Positions 1 to 11,888 of a stretch of 64,000 nt of DNA are shown here, in pieces; the stretch's first letter is position 1, and each line of letters opens with the position of its first letter. The translations under genes were made by a program, and so were the position numbers. The notes beneath the pieces were generated by a model. That model was not told the origin of the DNA. It did not search any database and saw only the letters and a list, made by a program, of their open reading frames with translations. The DNA is from Lucifuga dentata (Eukaryota > Chordata > Actinopteri > Ophidiiformes > Bythitidae), in the NCBI GenBank assembly GCA_014773175.1, contig VXCM01000981.1, positions 217,483 to 281,482 of the forward strand. The letters are read 5' to 3'.

Positions 1-187
1 CCCCACTCCATATCATGTTGCATATTAATGCACAGTTTATGCAATAGCTCATCTGACAGTGCACACCAGCTATCATGTCCATGCCTTTTCCTGAGAATTT
101 GCATAGCTGATTATAGTGCCTGAAGTGCTTGATTGTTGCTCTGGTTGGTTCTGTGATGCTGAAATGTGATATTTTGTGTTTGAGACA

Positions 188-233
188 GGGGTGGGGCAGG
201 GTGGGGGGCATGGGGGCAGGGGCAGGTGTGGGG
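188..233 (+). other. G-quadruplex-forming G-run cluster
   Basis: At least six runs of three or more G, separated by 1-7 bases, lie in 46 bp. The pattern exceeds the usual G3+N1-7 rule. It lies far upstream of the presumptive zfhx4 promoter and may have no role there. Confidence 0.6.
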
Positions 234-356
234 TCTCCCCTTGACCCTTGAAATGCAACTTAATCCCGTGTGGCCTCGTTTGATTAGGGCTTTTTTTTTG
301 TCTAATTGTTGTCATCAGGACTTGCACTATCATTGTGCATCTGGAAGCACTTTGAC

Positions 357-685
357 ATCTAAGTAGTGGTTCTCAAAGTGGGATGCAGGGACCCCCAAAG
401 GGTCCATGACGGCCATTCAGGGGGTCCCCTGACAAAATTAAGAAAAGTGTAATTTCACTGTGATTTCATTAAACCCAAATTATTCTAATTAAAGAACATG
501 TCTGATTAAAGGATTCACCATAGCACTATTATAGCCACAATTATAAATCAGTAACTATAAAAATCTCTACATTGGCAGTCCAGGAGACAAAAAATAAAAA
601 AAAATAAAAAAATGGGGACCCTTGGCTCAAGGTTTGTCCATTTGGGGGTCCTTGACATGAGATTGTTTGAAGCCCTGATCTAAGT
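357..685. mobile_element. short non-autonomous hAT-like DNA transposon copy
   Basis: A 313-bp body (365-677) is flanked by an exact 8-bp direct repeat ATCTAAGT (357-364 and 678-685). The left end reads AGTGGTTCTCAAAGTGGG, and the right end read on the other strand is CAGGGCTTCAAACAATCTC, so the ends form an imperfect terminal inverted repeat. An 8-bp target duplication and CAG-G/T-GGTTCTCAAA ends are typical of hAT elements. Inside are matching GGGACCC/GGGGTCC blocks and no open reading frame, so it cannot encode a transposase. The diverged right end suggests an old copy. Family name not determined. Confidence 0.7.
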
Positions 686-2908
686 GACTGAAGCAATGGC
701 TGCACTGACAGCCTTTGTTTTTAGCCCAGGCACCACAAACTCTCCTTTTTTCCTCTTCTTTTTTCTTTCTTTCTTTCTCTCTCTCTCTCTCTCTTTCTTT
801 CTGTGTCCCTCTCCCNCCCCCCCCTCTTTAAAAGAGAGCAGAAGAATGGGCTGATACCGGTCTCATGTTGCGTATGGATTTTCGTTTATATAATCGATTG
901 AAATGTCCCAATACATTGATTTTGGGTTCAGTGTTTTACAAACAAGGGTTTATGGGTCTCGATTTTATGTTAGGGATGATTCCAGTGTGACACCGATGCG
1001 CAAAGAAGTCGGAGTTGTTGATTTTTAAATAAATGATGTAATTATCAAACAAATAAATATCTATTGTTTTATGTATAATATATAAAACTGACTCGGGGGG
1101 AGGGCAAAGAAAAAGGGGAACAGGGTGAAAAAGACACAATATTGTGCTGCCTCTCTTCTTAATCAAATAAAGTGGTGTTAAAAAAAACACAAAGCATTTC
1201 CTTCCCTCTGAATTTCTCCTTGAATTATATGCCATCACTAGTGTGTGTGATTGCGGAATATTAAATTAAAGTGGGATAAGTCCGCATCGAGGCGGGCTGC
1301 GTCCAATCCGCAACTCATTTCCCCTGTTGTAGCACCGCATCACTGCGCTCCTCTCTTTTCAATGACAATGTGCCAAATCTGGGCATTTTGAAAACACTTT
1401 CCATATGCTATTATCGGATCGCTACTGAGCAAGAGAAAGACAGAAAAGAAGAAAAACGGAATGCTTTATACCAAAGGTACCAAGAATCTACAATTTTATT
1501 TATCTTCTGGCTTATTGTGCTTTATGCTTTGGGAATTTTAAAGGTAAGAAGATGCAAATTTGAAGTTTTTAAAACGATTGTATAGCCTATTTATGGATCG
1601 CTTTTTTTTTTTTTTTTTTTTTTTTTTGATGATGATTGTGAGCACGTTATGAGAGTTTATGTAGAACATTCATGGGCAAATATTTTGTTTTGTTTCACGA
1701 TTTTTTTTCTGCGTTTTTCCTTTTTAAATTTAAATCTTGGAAATTGTTACTTCATCGTGGACAAGTTCAAGAAACATTTTTTCACATATAATAATTTCAC
1801 TGAAGTCACAGAAACAATTGTGTAGTTGATTTATTTGTAATTAATTGATTTGCATCCCTGCGCTTTAAACCCAGACAGGTGACCATGTGCTTGTGACTTC
1901 ACATTTAGAACATTTCTCTTTGACAGAATTTTATTTTATCACGATCAAAATACAGATTTAAAGATGATCAATTAATTATTTTTAAAGAAAGATGAATAAA
2001 AGTATTTTAATTGAGTTTAATAATTATGTTGCATATTTTCTCATTGATGTCTTGCATTGAAAGATTTGCACTTAACTTCTTGTTGACTCCTGTATGGGCC
2101 TGTGTAAAGCTTGCAGTCCGTGTTTGTGCATGTTTTCTGTAGGAGAGTTGGCCAGTGGGTCACTGTGGCAGGTTGCTGTGGGTTTTCTTTCTTTCTTTTT
2201 TCTTTCTTTTTTTTCGTGTTTTTTGCGAGTGCCTTTTTGAGGCAGAGGGGTCAGCCATGCAACCCCATGAGGGCGCCGACACACAGGACAAACTCCGATT
2301 CATTTTCCACGTCTATCCAGAAAACACTGACCACTACCTGACTGAAGTAAATATCAGCACTTTATTTAATACTTGAATAAAATAAAAACTAAAGGAGAAC
2401 AACATACCAATGCATCTTTTTCAAACTGACTTCAGATCCCATCCCATGGAATCTCCCAAGTGTGTCAAGCCTATGGTAAAACCTCGAGACGCTTCAAAGT
2501 TATTGATCTGCAGAAGTGGCAGAAGATCACTATGAGCGTTCAGTTCAACCTTTCATATGCCAATAGGTGCATTAGAAAAATAAAACAAATCCGATGCTTA
2601 AGTGATAATTAAACATTTCCATTTCTGTCAGTCTGATCTGTGTTTTCGGTGATGCCACTAAGAAATTTCTTGATCTTTGAAATTTCTTGGCGTTTGCTTT
2701 GACACGCACTAACACACACGCCTCATGCACGCGCACACACTTACCCACACACGTACACAAACACATACACACATAAGGCCAGTGTTTGCAGATAAAAAGC
2801 TATAATTAATCGAGGATGCTGCTGATATGGAAATGTGGTGAAATATTAGTTAACGCGCTCTATTGTTAAGCGGTCCTCCGGAGAAAGAGCATCGTCTGAG
2901 GGGAGAGA

Positions 2909-2923
2909 GGGAGGGAGGGTGGG
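2909..2923 (+). other. compact G-quadruplex motif near presumptive promoter
   Basis: GGGAGGGAGGGTGGG is a four-run, single-base-loop quadruplex of the type known from the MYC promoter. It is followed by an N at 2924 and a further G run, so the local length is uncertain. It lies upstream of the CpG-rich stretch. Confidence 0.6.
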
Positions 2924-3424
2924 NCCGGGGGGATTTGCAAAACGCAGGAGGGTAAGATAAGCGGTAGCCTATATCAGTTCTCTAAATCCGCTTTAAACTT
3001 TCTCCTTTTCACAAAGAAAACAAAGGAAATAACAAACGCAACTGCGACCTTAATATCAACAACGCGCACAAATTTAATCACAAGAAAGTGAAAAACAGAA
3101 ATGTATCCTTTCACAGTAAGGGAGATGCTCGAATAAAGAAGAAAAACAAGGTGGGTTATATCTACAAAGTCCTCCGTTTAGGCGTGAGAAGCGGTAAATG
3201 AGAATAAGTCCACTCCACTTAGCTCGACGCACGGCTCCCGTGGACTTTTTTGCGCGTCCGCTGCAGCAGCGGGTAGCCTCGACTCTCCAAGCCGTCTGTG
3301 AGCGACGCCTCCCAAGGCTGACAGGCTAGAAATCCCCCCTGGAGGACAGGGAGGCAGCTGCAGCAGTAGCGGCAGCAGCAGGAGCCTTGGATCCGGGTGA
3401 AAAAGTGACGCCTCAGTTCCTCAC

Positions 3425-3620
3425 CTCGACCCACCCACCCCCTTTGTCAGAGACCTCTCTAAACCCAGAATAAACAGCCTTGGGTCGGGTCAGGCTCGGA
3501 TCTCTTGGCTTCTTAAGGATCCAGTTGTTGTAAGTGCAGTCCCAGCCAGTGTAGCTGCAAAGTAGTTCACTTGCCAGCAGCAGCCTTATCATCACATCCC
3601 AAGTCCCGGCTCATGCAGTT
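3425..3620 (-). other. possible antisense exon at the zfhx4 promoter
   Basis: Read on the minus strand this GC-rich stretch ends GTCGAG|GTGAGG, a good splice donor just below 3425. Antisense or divergent non-coding transcripts are common at developmental regulator promoters, and a human ZFHX4 antisense RNA is known. Minus-strand ORFs here are short and unrecognised. Weak evidence. Confidence 0.2.
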
Positions 3621-4817
3621 CAATTCACCCCCAGCTTCGATTTTTTTCCATGAAGGCGAACAAGATCTCTTGATTTTCTCCCCGATTGAGACTGTATAAA
3701 GTCTTCCTCTTGCCCAAAAGCAACCATTAAAAAACCCGGGGAAAACACACAATAAACGGTTTGCATTGAAAGGGTATAGGGCCAGGAGACCGATGCACTT
3801 TGTAGGACACTAAATGTAAACGCCAGTGAATGGAGCTTTGAATAGAGAGAGGGATTTTTGTGTGACCCTGTATTGGATTTTGCTGTTTGGCTCTATTGAA
3901 CCCATACGGGGCCTCAAAGTCCCGAAAGGGCAGTGATGAGTTTCCAACATCTGGTGGATTACTTTGATGCATCGAGGCTTTGATTTTTAAGCTTGAATGT
4001 TTATGCCACATATATGCACCATATGCAACAAAACAGATGACATCTCTTAACTCCGAGAAAATAGTGCATTATTAGAGAAAACAAAATAAAAAAAAAGACA
4101 ACACTGCACACCTGTGTGCAGAGTGAATTATTGATATCCATATTAATGCGTTTTGTGTTTTGGTCATGATGTTACAAATGAAATATATTCTATGTCAACA
4201 TACAGGCCGGTCATATGCCACGCATCAATACTTGGTTTTGTTCTCCCATTTCAGATTTTCTTCTTTCGATTCTTAAAGAAATACATCATCGATAAATGGT
4301 GTTATTCACAAAGTTAATACCAATCATTCATTTCTTAAATTTTCCCCAAATTTCATAACTCACACAAACGTTCTGATGTAATATTTCTCTGAATCCGCAA
4401 ATATTATTATTCCTCTTCATCTCAAAATTATTGATAATTCACCAGATGTCATAATCAATAAAAATCATGAACATCACATGCACACAAAATAGAAATCAGC
4501 TATTTTAAAACAGAATTAAAAGAGAACCATAAGACTGTGTTGGACAATCCTGCGCTTCAGTTCAGGAATATTCATCTGAAAAACTATTTATTTATTTTTT
4601 TTAAGGAGAAGATGACTATAAGTACTTGTAAGTAATTGTAAGTCTGGTCTGTAGATGAGCAGGAAGCGTTTGTCCATTGTTCTACATGGGATTTAGCCCT
4701 TAGAGAGAAACCATACAAAGGGATTTTTCTGAGCGCATAGACCTGTGCGGCCGCCAGGGCTCCGTGTGCGCGTCATTTGCAATGTGGAGACTGTTGATCA
4801 ACTCACTAATTACACTT

Positions 4818-4921
4818 CTCTCCTCTCTCTCCCTCCCTCTCCGTCTCTCTTTTGCTCCCTCCCTCCCTCTCTCTCTCTCCCTCTCTCTCTCATTCGCCCT
4901 CTCTCTCTCTCTGTCTCTCTA
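4818..4921. repeat. CT-rich pyrimidine tract
   Basis: About 100 bp almost wholly C/T on the + strand, just upstream of the CpG-rich presumptive promoter. Such tracts can form triplex DNA and bind GAGA-type factors, but no function is shown. Confidence 0.85.
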
Positions 4922-5250
4922 CCCATTCCCAGAGTGCATATCGGGAAATAGACACACAAAGACATGCGCACTCAACTTAATCAGCCATTTTTTTAAACAG
5001 GGCTAAAACGATAATAATTAGCAGAATAAAGACATATCGGATTTTCATTTCCTTTCCTTCGTTTCCCGACTCCCTTCCACAAGAGAAACTGCGAGGCAGC
5101 CCGTCGACACGTCGTTTCACCGCCACCGGAACCAAAATAAGGGATAGCTCTCTAAACGCTTGACATTTGTGATTTTACCCCCTTTTCCCAATATAAAGTT
5201 GGAGGATTATTGTAATTTTCCCTGTTTTTCCACATTTTTTGTTGTCCAAT

Positions 5251-5375
5251 TACGCAAGCCGCTGGATGTGACTTTGTTTTATAAACGTAAGAGCAAAGAG
5301 AGGAGCGGAGGTNTACGCAAGCCGCTGGATGTGACTTTGTTTTATAAACGTAAGAGCAAAGAGAGGAGCGGAGGT
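5251..5375. repeat. 62-bp direct duplication around a single N (likely assembly artefact)
   Basis: Bases 5251-5312 and 5314-5375 are identical and separated only by N at 5313. This is what results when two contig ends that overlap are placed side by side instead of being merged. Confidence 0.9.
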
Positions 5376-5398
5376 GACGGCTTTGGAGGGGGAAGAAA
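5251..5398 (+). other. zfhx4: candidate untranslated first exon ending at a strong donor
   Basis: GGAAGAAA|GTAAGT places a consensus donor at 5399, downstream of CpG-rich sequence. The exon start is not defined. Most of this stretch is two identical 62-bp copies around an N at 5313 and is probably over-counted by the assembly. There is no evidence beyond the donor and the location. Confidence 0.25.
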
Positions 5399-6499
5399 GT
5401 AAGTTTTTTTTTTTCCTTTCCACCTCTCCCTTTAACTTTTATTGAGTAGTTTGGCGTGTGTGTGTTAAATTTAGGGGTCGGCTATCGATTATCTATCTCG
5501 CTGGTGGATCTTTGACATCGGGGCTGTTTGGATAACAGGTGCTGGATGGTGTTTTTTTTTTTTTTTTTAAGCCTAGAATAAAAGCGTATATCGTGATGTT
5601 AGTGCAACTCCGGCGCTTTGGCTACAATAAAACAAGCTACTGACGGGGTCGGAGGCGTTCTTACGCATGTGTCCGTGCGATTACAGTAGGACATCACGTC
5701 CAAACCTGCCTTTTTTAAATACTTTATGCTGTTGTTGAGGGTTAAAGGTGGAGAGACACACTGAATAGTCCACGTTAAGACGAGTCGGGCATTTCTCCCC
5801 TTCTGAGGCTTTGCATTGCGGATATGGTGTTTCCAGGAGTCCGATCCCTCGGACATGTCCGCTTTGAGCTTGTTTCTCGTCGATGAGTCAAGCTTGATGA
5901 TCTCTCTCTCTTTCCGACTCATTATTTCAGTCTCCAACCATCAGATATTTTATGTGGAAACAGATTTCGGATGCACCTTAGCGCGTAAAGCCAGTTTTTA
6001 AGACAACGGTTTACATGCACCTTCCAGGCATTCACGGCCGAAGTGGCACGATCAGTTTCCCTGTACGATCCCCTTCGTCTCTAGAAGTGTAATCATTAAA
6101 ATAGTGAAAGTAACCACATTTGTTAAGTCATCAGTACACAAGAATTGTGTATTTGCCGAGCTTCGGTCATTTGTCTTTACCTGCTTCGCTTAAAAAGTCG
6201 TTTCCCTTCACCGAGGCGTGGGTGGCAGCGTCGCCCGGGAGGGAGACGATCGTTGGGATACTGATTATCCCCAGTCCCCTCAGAGCCAGCCAACTCCCGG
6301 ATCTTTTGTTTTTCTTTAACATCGCCCTTTGGAAGATCAGAATGTATCCAAAACTTATACACACATCTATTGATATTTATTGATATTAACGTTTTAAAAT
6401 CCTGCTGTCATCCGTAGCCCATATAAGGTCCGTTTCCACCCTCGATCCCCATCTGCGTCCGTGGGCTCATAATTTCTCATGTAAATTCCCTTTATTCCC

Positions 6500-6736
6500 A
6501 GCGATGCGGGTTGCAATAGCTTCTTTAAGTTGGAGATTGGTGTTTTGTATTAATTTAGTGGAGACGGAGCGGAGAGAGAGGAGTTGTCAGGGATTTTTGC
6601 GCCCTGGTGGCTGTTTTTTGAGGCAGGTAGATAGACCTGGCTCGGATTGGGACGCAGTGACAGGGGGGACATCGATCGCACGGGAGGAAAAAAAACAAAA
6701 CATCAGGGCCAAGGGGCCAGTCAGTCTCCAACACGG
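6500..6736 (+). other. zfhx4: alternative candidate untranslated first exon
   Basis: A non-repetitive stretch, purine-rich in its second half, ends CACGG|GTATGT with a good donor at 6737. It lies at the 3' edge of the CpG-rich region and carries a 113-codon ORF (6504-6845) that runs through the donor into TG repeats, so it is not likely to be coding. It is a competitor or companion to the donor at 5399. Confidence 0.3.
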
Positions 6737-7055
6737 GTATGTAACGGTGTGTGTGAGTGTGTGTGAGTGGAGAGCCTTTACGCTCCAAATGAACGGTGCG
6801 ACCTTTTCATTGGACTCTGTCTCTGTTTTAACACGGATTTTCTGACATTTTTACATGGATTTCGGAATGTGTTTATCCATGAAATTAATGCATTTTAAGC
6901 AGTTTCCCGAAATGTATTATACTTCCAGTTTTGTTTGGATTATACATGCGTGCAGTTTGGTGAATGTAAGCCTACTTTTTAAATCGAAATACGGGATTTT
7001 CTGTGGATTGTCTAAGGACAATTAAGGGCCATTATTAGTGCGTTAATAACTTAAA

Positions 7056-7097
<42 letters not shown>
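7056..7097. repeat. (ATT)n microsatellite
   Basis: About 14 uninterrupted ATT units. Confidence 0.95.
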
Positions 7098-7793
7098 GAA
7101 GTCGTGGATTGATATTTAAATTCAGAAACTAGACTCAAAGGTAATCTTGTTTTTCTCCCTGTTAAATACTAAATTAATACTGATAAATTTCTAAAGGTAT
7201 TAAGGATGAACAGTGACGGTTTTTAGATTAGATGGTTCTGCTGCTTGATCTGTTCAGTCAGACAATTTAATTGCATCTCTATAAAATCTTACATTCCAGT
7301 AAAAATACATCCAAGGCATAAAACAAAAAGAAGAAATTATGAGAGAAGGTGACACTGTCTAATTGCAGTGAATTTCATCAGTTAATGATGGTATTGTCTC
7401 ACACAAAATATCAATTTTCTTGTCTTGCAAATGAGAGCATTTTTCATGGTTCTGTTTGCAGAAGCTCAGGCCTCTTGTTTTTGTTTTTCTGAGCACTATC
7501 AAAGATGGAGTGTGTATCTCAGCACGTTAGTTAAGCTTCTTGCAATGTTCATTTTACCCTCAGCAACAGAGAAGAGGGGTAAAACAAACAAACAAAAAAA
7601 AAAAAANAAAAAAAAAAAAAACATATGGTGTGAGAGATGGGCAGGCAGCCCTGGGAGGACAATAGCTGTTGGCTTGAAAATGCGTCTTGATTATTAAAAG
7701 CTAATGCATTTTCAGCATTGCAGCCTTCATTAAGGGTGCGGATGGAGGGGAGGGAGAGAGGGATGGGAGAGGGTATTGGGAGGAGGAGAGGAT

Positions 7794-7795
<2 letters not shown>

Positions 7796-7842
<47 letters not shown>
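7796..7842. repeat. (GA)n microsatellite
   Basis: Long GA run with one interruption. The overlapping minus-strand S/L-rich ORFs are artefacts of it. Confidence 0.95.
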
Positions 7843-7843
<1 letters not shown>

Positions 7844-9834
7844 CTGAATCTGTCCTATAACTCCTGGGCCCAAGACACATGCAGCTAGAAGATTGGCTCG
7901 GGCCTCTCCTAGGGGTCGACAATGTGTCATTTCCACCCGGCTAGATTGCCCTCTGCCTATCTGATATTAATGTGCAAATCAATATTTCAGGGATTAAATT
8001 TCCCTTCTTCATTTTTTATGGTTTCTACCTCAATAAGTCTCCCGTCTAATAGAGGAGGCTGGATGATTTAGAAGCCTTTGCTGCAGAAAGAGAGAGGGAG
8101 AGAGAGAAAGAAATAGAGAGGAGCTTTGCAACAAGGCTATCGCTGCATTTTAATGCTCCTCGTGGATCCCCATAGGCCCTTAGTAAGGAGGGTTATATCG
8201 CTGCTTTACAGTGTAAAGACAGCCAATTTGACTAAAAAGGCAGAAAGGGAAAATATGAGTCCGGTTGAATACTTAAGACGCTGTGGTAATCCGAGTAGTG
8301 GGTATTAGTGAGGTGGGGGCCCCCCTCCTGCTCGAAGACACACACGCACAGCTACATCCAAACCTGCATTACCAAGCGTCATGGCTGAGTGAACAGTATA
8401 GCTTACCACACGCCAGGCTGCTATAACAATATATTTTTTTCTTCTTCTCCATCTTTTCCTCTTTTTGCCTCTTTTGCATAGAATCCTATCGACATCCATT
8501 GGAGAGATTTACTCTCCTGCGTAATAACATCTGGCGTATGTATTTGATAGAAATGAATCACTCTGACACAATGACCTGTGTGTGATTATTGGGGTAGGGA
8601 GGAGCGTATTACCATAATCATAATGCTGCATCTCATTGAGAGGCAACTAAATGAGCTTGGACCCTTTGACTCCCCATAGACATTCATTAAGGGACAGTGG
8701 ACAGAGAGGCGTCTGTCTGCCAGTAGGTGTATGTCTATGCATGTGTGTTTATTTAATCCTCCTTCCTGTACCATCTGGTTGTGTGTGTGCGTGCCTGTGT
8801 GTCTAGCAGCACAGTGTGAATTTCATACTATACGTGGAAAGGATTTTTTTTTTTTTCCCATTCAGACTTGCAGCAGAGCACAGTAGACTGTTTTAACACA
8901 CCCTTGATAGGGAGAGTGTCACGGAGAGAAAACAAGAAAAGAGAGAGAGAAAGAGAGAGAGGAAGAGGCACAAAGGAGCTCTAATTGTAGCACGACCGCT
9001 TGGCTTCCTCCCTGATTCACGGCCATTACGATGTGAAAAGCACAACCGCCTGTCCTCCATTATCAAAACGGCTGGCCTACACACACTCACATTCATACAC
9101 GCATACAGACACACACATATACACACACACAAACACACACACACACACTAGGTGTAATCATGTAGGTTTTTCTTGTTTCCTATCAATGGTTCACATGATA
9201 ACTATCATGTCATCAGCCTTGAGTAGTTTCAATAGTGAACATATTCATCATTTTATTCCACAAATTTAGGATAAATTAGTTATGTGTGTGAATTTAAGGT
9301 TTGCCAGCAAGTTAAAAGCCAAGCCACAGACAGATACACACAACCTGTCATATCTGACTCTGAAGGGCCAGGTTGTCTTTTGCTGGCTCCTTTTCTTCAC
9401 TCCTCTCTCTTTGTCTTCTTTAAGTTTTTCCCATAGATGTTTTTTTTTTAGTCAGGCAGTGTATCGAAAATGAATATTATGCAACTATTCAAAGCATGTA
9501 GATGCAAAGTGCTATCTAACAGCTGAATATTTCTGGAGAACAAGGTGTGATTTTATCTTTTATTGTGTGTATGTGTGTGTCTGTGTGTGTGTCGGGTGAT
9601 GGCTCGCAGTAGTAGCATTAGGGTCTCCTGGCTTAGGGAGGCCTGTAGGGGGAGAAGCTAAGAAGTCCGCAGCAGCTCAGCATTATGTCTCAAACAGGGG
9701 GGCTTCCTGTGTCAGCCCTGGGGCACCACTGCTAACACACACACACACACTTTCACTATATCACACACACTGAGTGAGAGGCGGAGGAGGGTTAAAGACT
9801 TGGAACGGGATCAAGCCCCTCCATAGCTCCCGGG

Positions 9835-9960
9835 GAGAGTGCTTGTGAATATGCGAGTTTTAGTGTAATTAGCACTTAATTATATTAACATATGCAAATT
9901 GTCAGGCGGAGAGCTTGTACTGCCGGTGGGTATCGGCTGAGACACAAGCGACTCCTTTGT
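9835..9960. promoter_or_regulatory. candidate regulatory element with octamer and homeodomain motifs
   Basis: Non-repetitive sequence in a repeat-rich intron. It contains GTAATTAGC, CTTAATTAT and a perfect POU octamer ATGCAAAT at 9892-9899 within about 40 bp. Conservation was not tested. Confidence 0.3.
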
Positions 9961-10092
9961 ACCACGGCGGTAGAAAAGAGAATAATGGGTGTGTGTAAGG
10001 CAACCAGCCAGCAGCCAGCCAGTCANTACCACGGCGGTAGAAAAGAGAATAATGGGTGTGTGTAAGGCAACCAGCCAGCAGCCAGCCAGTCA
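9960..10092. repeat. 66-bp direct duplication around a single N (likely assembly artefact)
   Basis: Bases 9960-10025 and 10027-10092 are identical, with N at 10026 between them. Confidence 0.9.
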
Positions 10093-11842
10093 GCCCCCTG
10101 TGCTAGTGCATAACCAGTTAGCTCATTTAAGTCTCCGGCTGGCCGCTTTGCCAAATTTCATTAGTTTCCATGACGACCTGGCTAATTGTGCTGACTAATG
10201 TCCCCTGATCTGTGGTCAGTCAGGCTGGGTGTGCATCCCTCTCCCCAAAAACATTAGGGGCACAGAGAGAGGCCTGACTTTCCAGCGCGAACCAGCTCAC
10301 AGTGACTCCTGTTTTCACACACTGCACTCATATGAGCATTTGCATATTCAAAAATGCTCTGCCATTTTTCCTCGTCTGGCTTGCATATGCACGTGTGCAT
10401 TGGCAAGGTTGCGTGCATGTGGCAGCAACGTGTCAGAGGGGATGACAGCAGTTCAGTTGTGTGTCGTGCATGTCAGTCTTCATGTGAGCGCATTTGTGTG
10501 AGATGCACGTGTAACACGCTGCCGTCTGTGAAGTGAGGCTGCGACTGGGACTGGTGTGCGTCTGTGTAGCGACATAGTTGAGTTTGTTTTTGATTATTGT
10601 ACAAGACTGAGATTCTGGCAAAGAAAAGCTGGAGCATAAATAGCAGGGACAAGGAGTTCTCTCTTTCTTACACTCATCTCTTATTTCCTACCATCTCAAT
10701 ATTTAATTACAACACATCTTTAAAGGTTACCCCCACCAAGCAACAGCACTTTCTTTTTGGGTGGTTTAACAAACATTTAACGTTTTGTGCTTCTCTATAG
10801 CCAAAGGTGGATGAAGATTGGGCCTAGTTGGTGCTACTAGTACTTGCGTGCTAATCCTGTTTTTTGACAGGAACGTAAACTGATATAATTGCTTTTCAGA
10901 GGCAGGAACGGCGGTTTATACAAGTGTGAAAGCACGGGAAAGGGGATTAGCATTATTTTGCATAATGCTGGGCAGGCGCTGAATGGGGCATTGAACGCTT
11001 GACTGGGTGACAGAGATGAAAGAGAGATGAAATGCTCTACCCCTCTTCTCTCTCTCCCTCCCTCACTTCCCTCTCTCCCCTCTAGTCCCTCTGTCTCTGG
11101 CCTCTGTTGCCGGTAGAGGACTGACTGTGTTTTCTGGAGCCGACCCCGGAACACCAAGCTGGTGTTTTGGGCCGTTTGTTCGGATGCCAACAGATGGAAG
11201 CTGTCATGTGAGCCAATATGTATGATAATAGACCGACTGTGGAGACTGGTAAACTCCAGGCTCCCTAAGCCTCCATATATACACTAAACAGTATCCCCAA
11301 AGCACTGGAGTGTGCAATTATGTAGTGGATGGATGTGGCTCAGGTAGCATTTACATGGAAGGAAGGGAGCGGCTTTCGTGGATCAAATCAACGACACTGT
11401 TCTTAGATTTTCCTTTATGGAGATGTTTGGTAAGGATTTGGTAGGATGTTGTGTGGGTAAAGGGACTGTGGAAATGCGAGACAGGTGTGTTTTATGAGAG
11501 TGTTGGCAACAGGAGGGTGGCACACAGGTAGTGACGCAGCTTAAAATTGCCACTGTGACTTCCATCTGACCCGACTCGACTTTGCGAGTAATTTATGATC
11601 AACCGTCAGAATTGCTATTACATCTGGTGTATGGAAATGATCTGGGGGCTGAGGGAGGGGCGTGGGGTTGGGTGGCAGAGAACATGAACGCCACAAAGGC
11701 CGGTGTGGCCTGTTTTTGTTGTCTCTCATTGGACAGGATCCTCTTTCTGTGACCTTTTGCACGCCTTCCCTCTCCTTTCATATGCTAATGGTGGCCAGAC
11801 CGAGGAGGAAACGTGCTGGAGTTGAGTGGATGAGGACAAAGA

Positions 11843-11845
<3 letters not shown>

Positions 11846-11886
<41 letters not shown>
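11846..11886. repeat. (CT)n microsatellite
   Basis: About 20 CT units. Confidence 0.95.

Positions 11887-11888
<2 letters not shown>

Larger units (their letters stand above)
1..3200. other. upstream non-coding DNA
   Basis: No credible gene. It holds the hAT-like copy (357-685), G-rich tracts, a pyrimidine tract at about 745-830 with an N at 816, and T homopolymers (1603-1627). A strong splice-donor-like AAAG|GTAAGA occurs at 1541-1549 downstream of a small ORF (from 1370). It could be an upstream untranslated exon or transcript, but nothing else supports that. AT-rich sequence between 1700 and 2060 and around 2800-2870 has homeodomain-type TTAATTA motifs. Confidence 0.5.
3200..6740. promoter_or_regulatory. 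zfhx4: presumptive zfhx4 promoter / CpG-rich 5' region
   Basis: CpG dinucleotides and GC-rich blocks cluster at about 3220-3620, 4740-4790, 5040-5400, 5590-6300 and 6540-6700, unlike the AT-rich and microsatellite-rich DNA on either side. The next 18 kb holds no exon before the coding start, which fits a 5' untranslated first exon here and a long first intron, as known for ZFHX genes. A CT tract (4818-4921) precedes the second CpG block. TTTATAAA at about 5279 is TATA-like. Candidate donors are listed separately. Direction and exact start sites are not resolved. Confidence 0.4.

Noticed and set aside
6504..6845. 113-codon + ORF in the promoter region
   Set aside because: It runs through a good splice donor into TG repeats and has no recognisable domain; better explained as untranslated exon plus intron.
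9960..10092. Tandem duplication as a biological event
   Set aside because: Perfect identity and a lone N exactly between the copies, repeated at several other sites, point to assembly.
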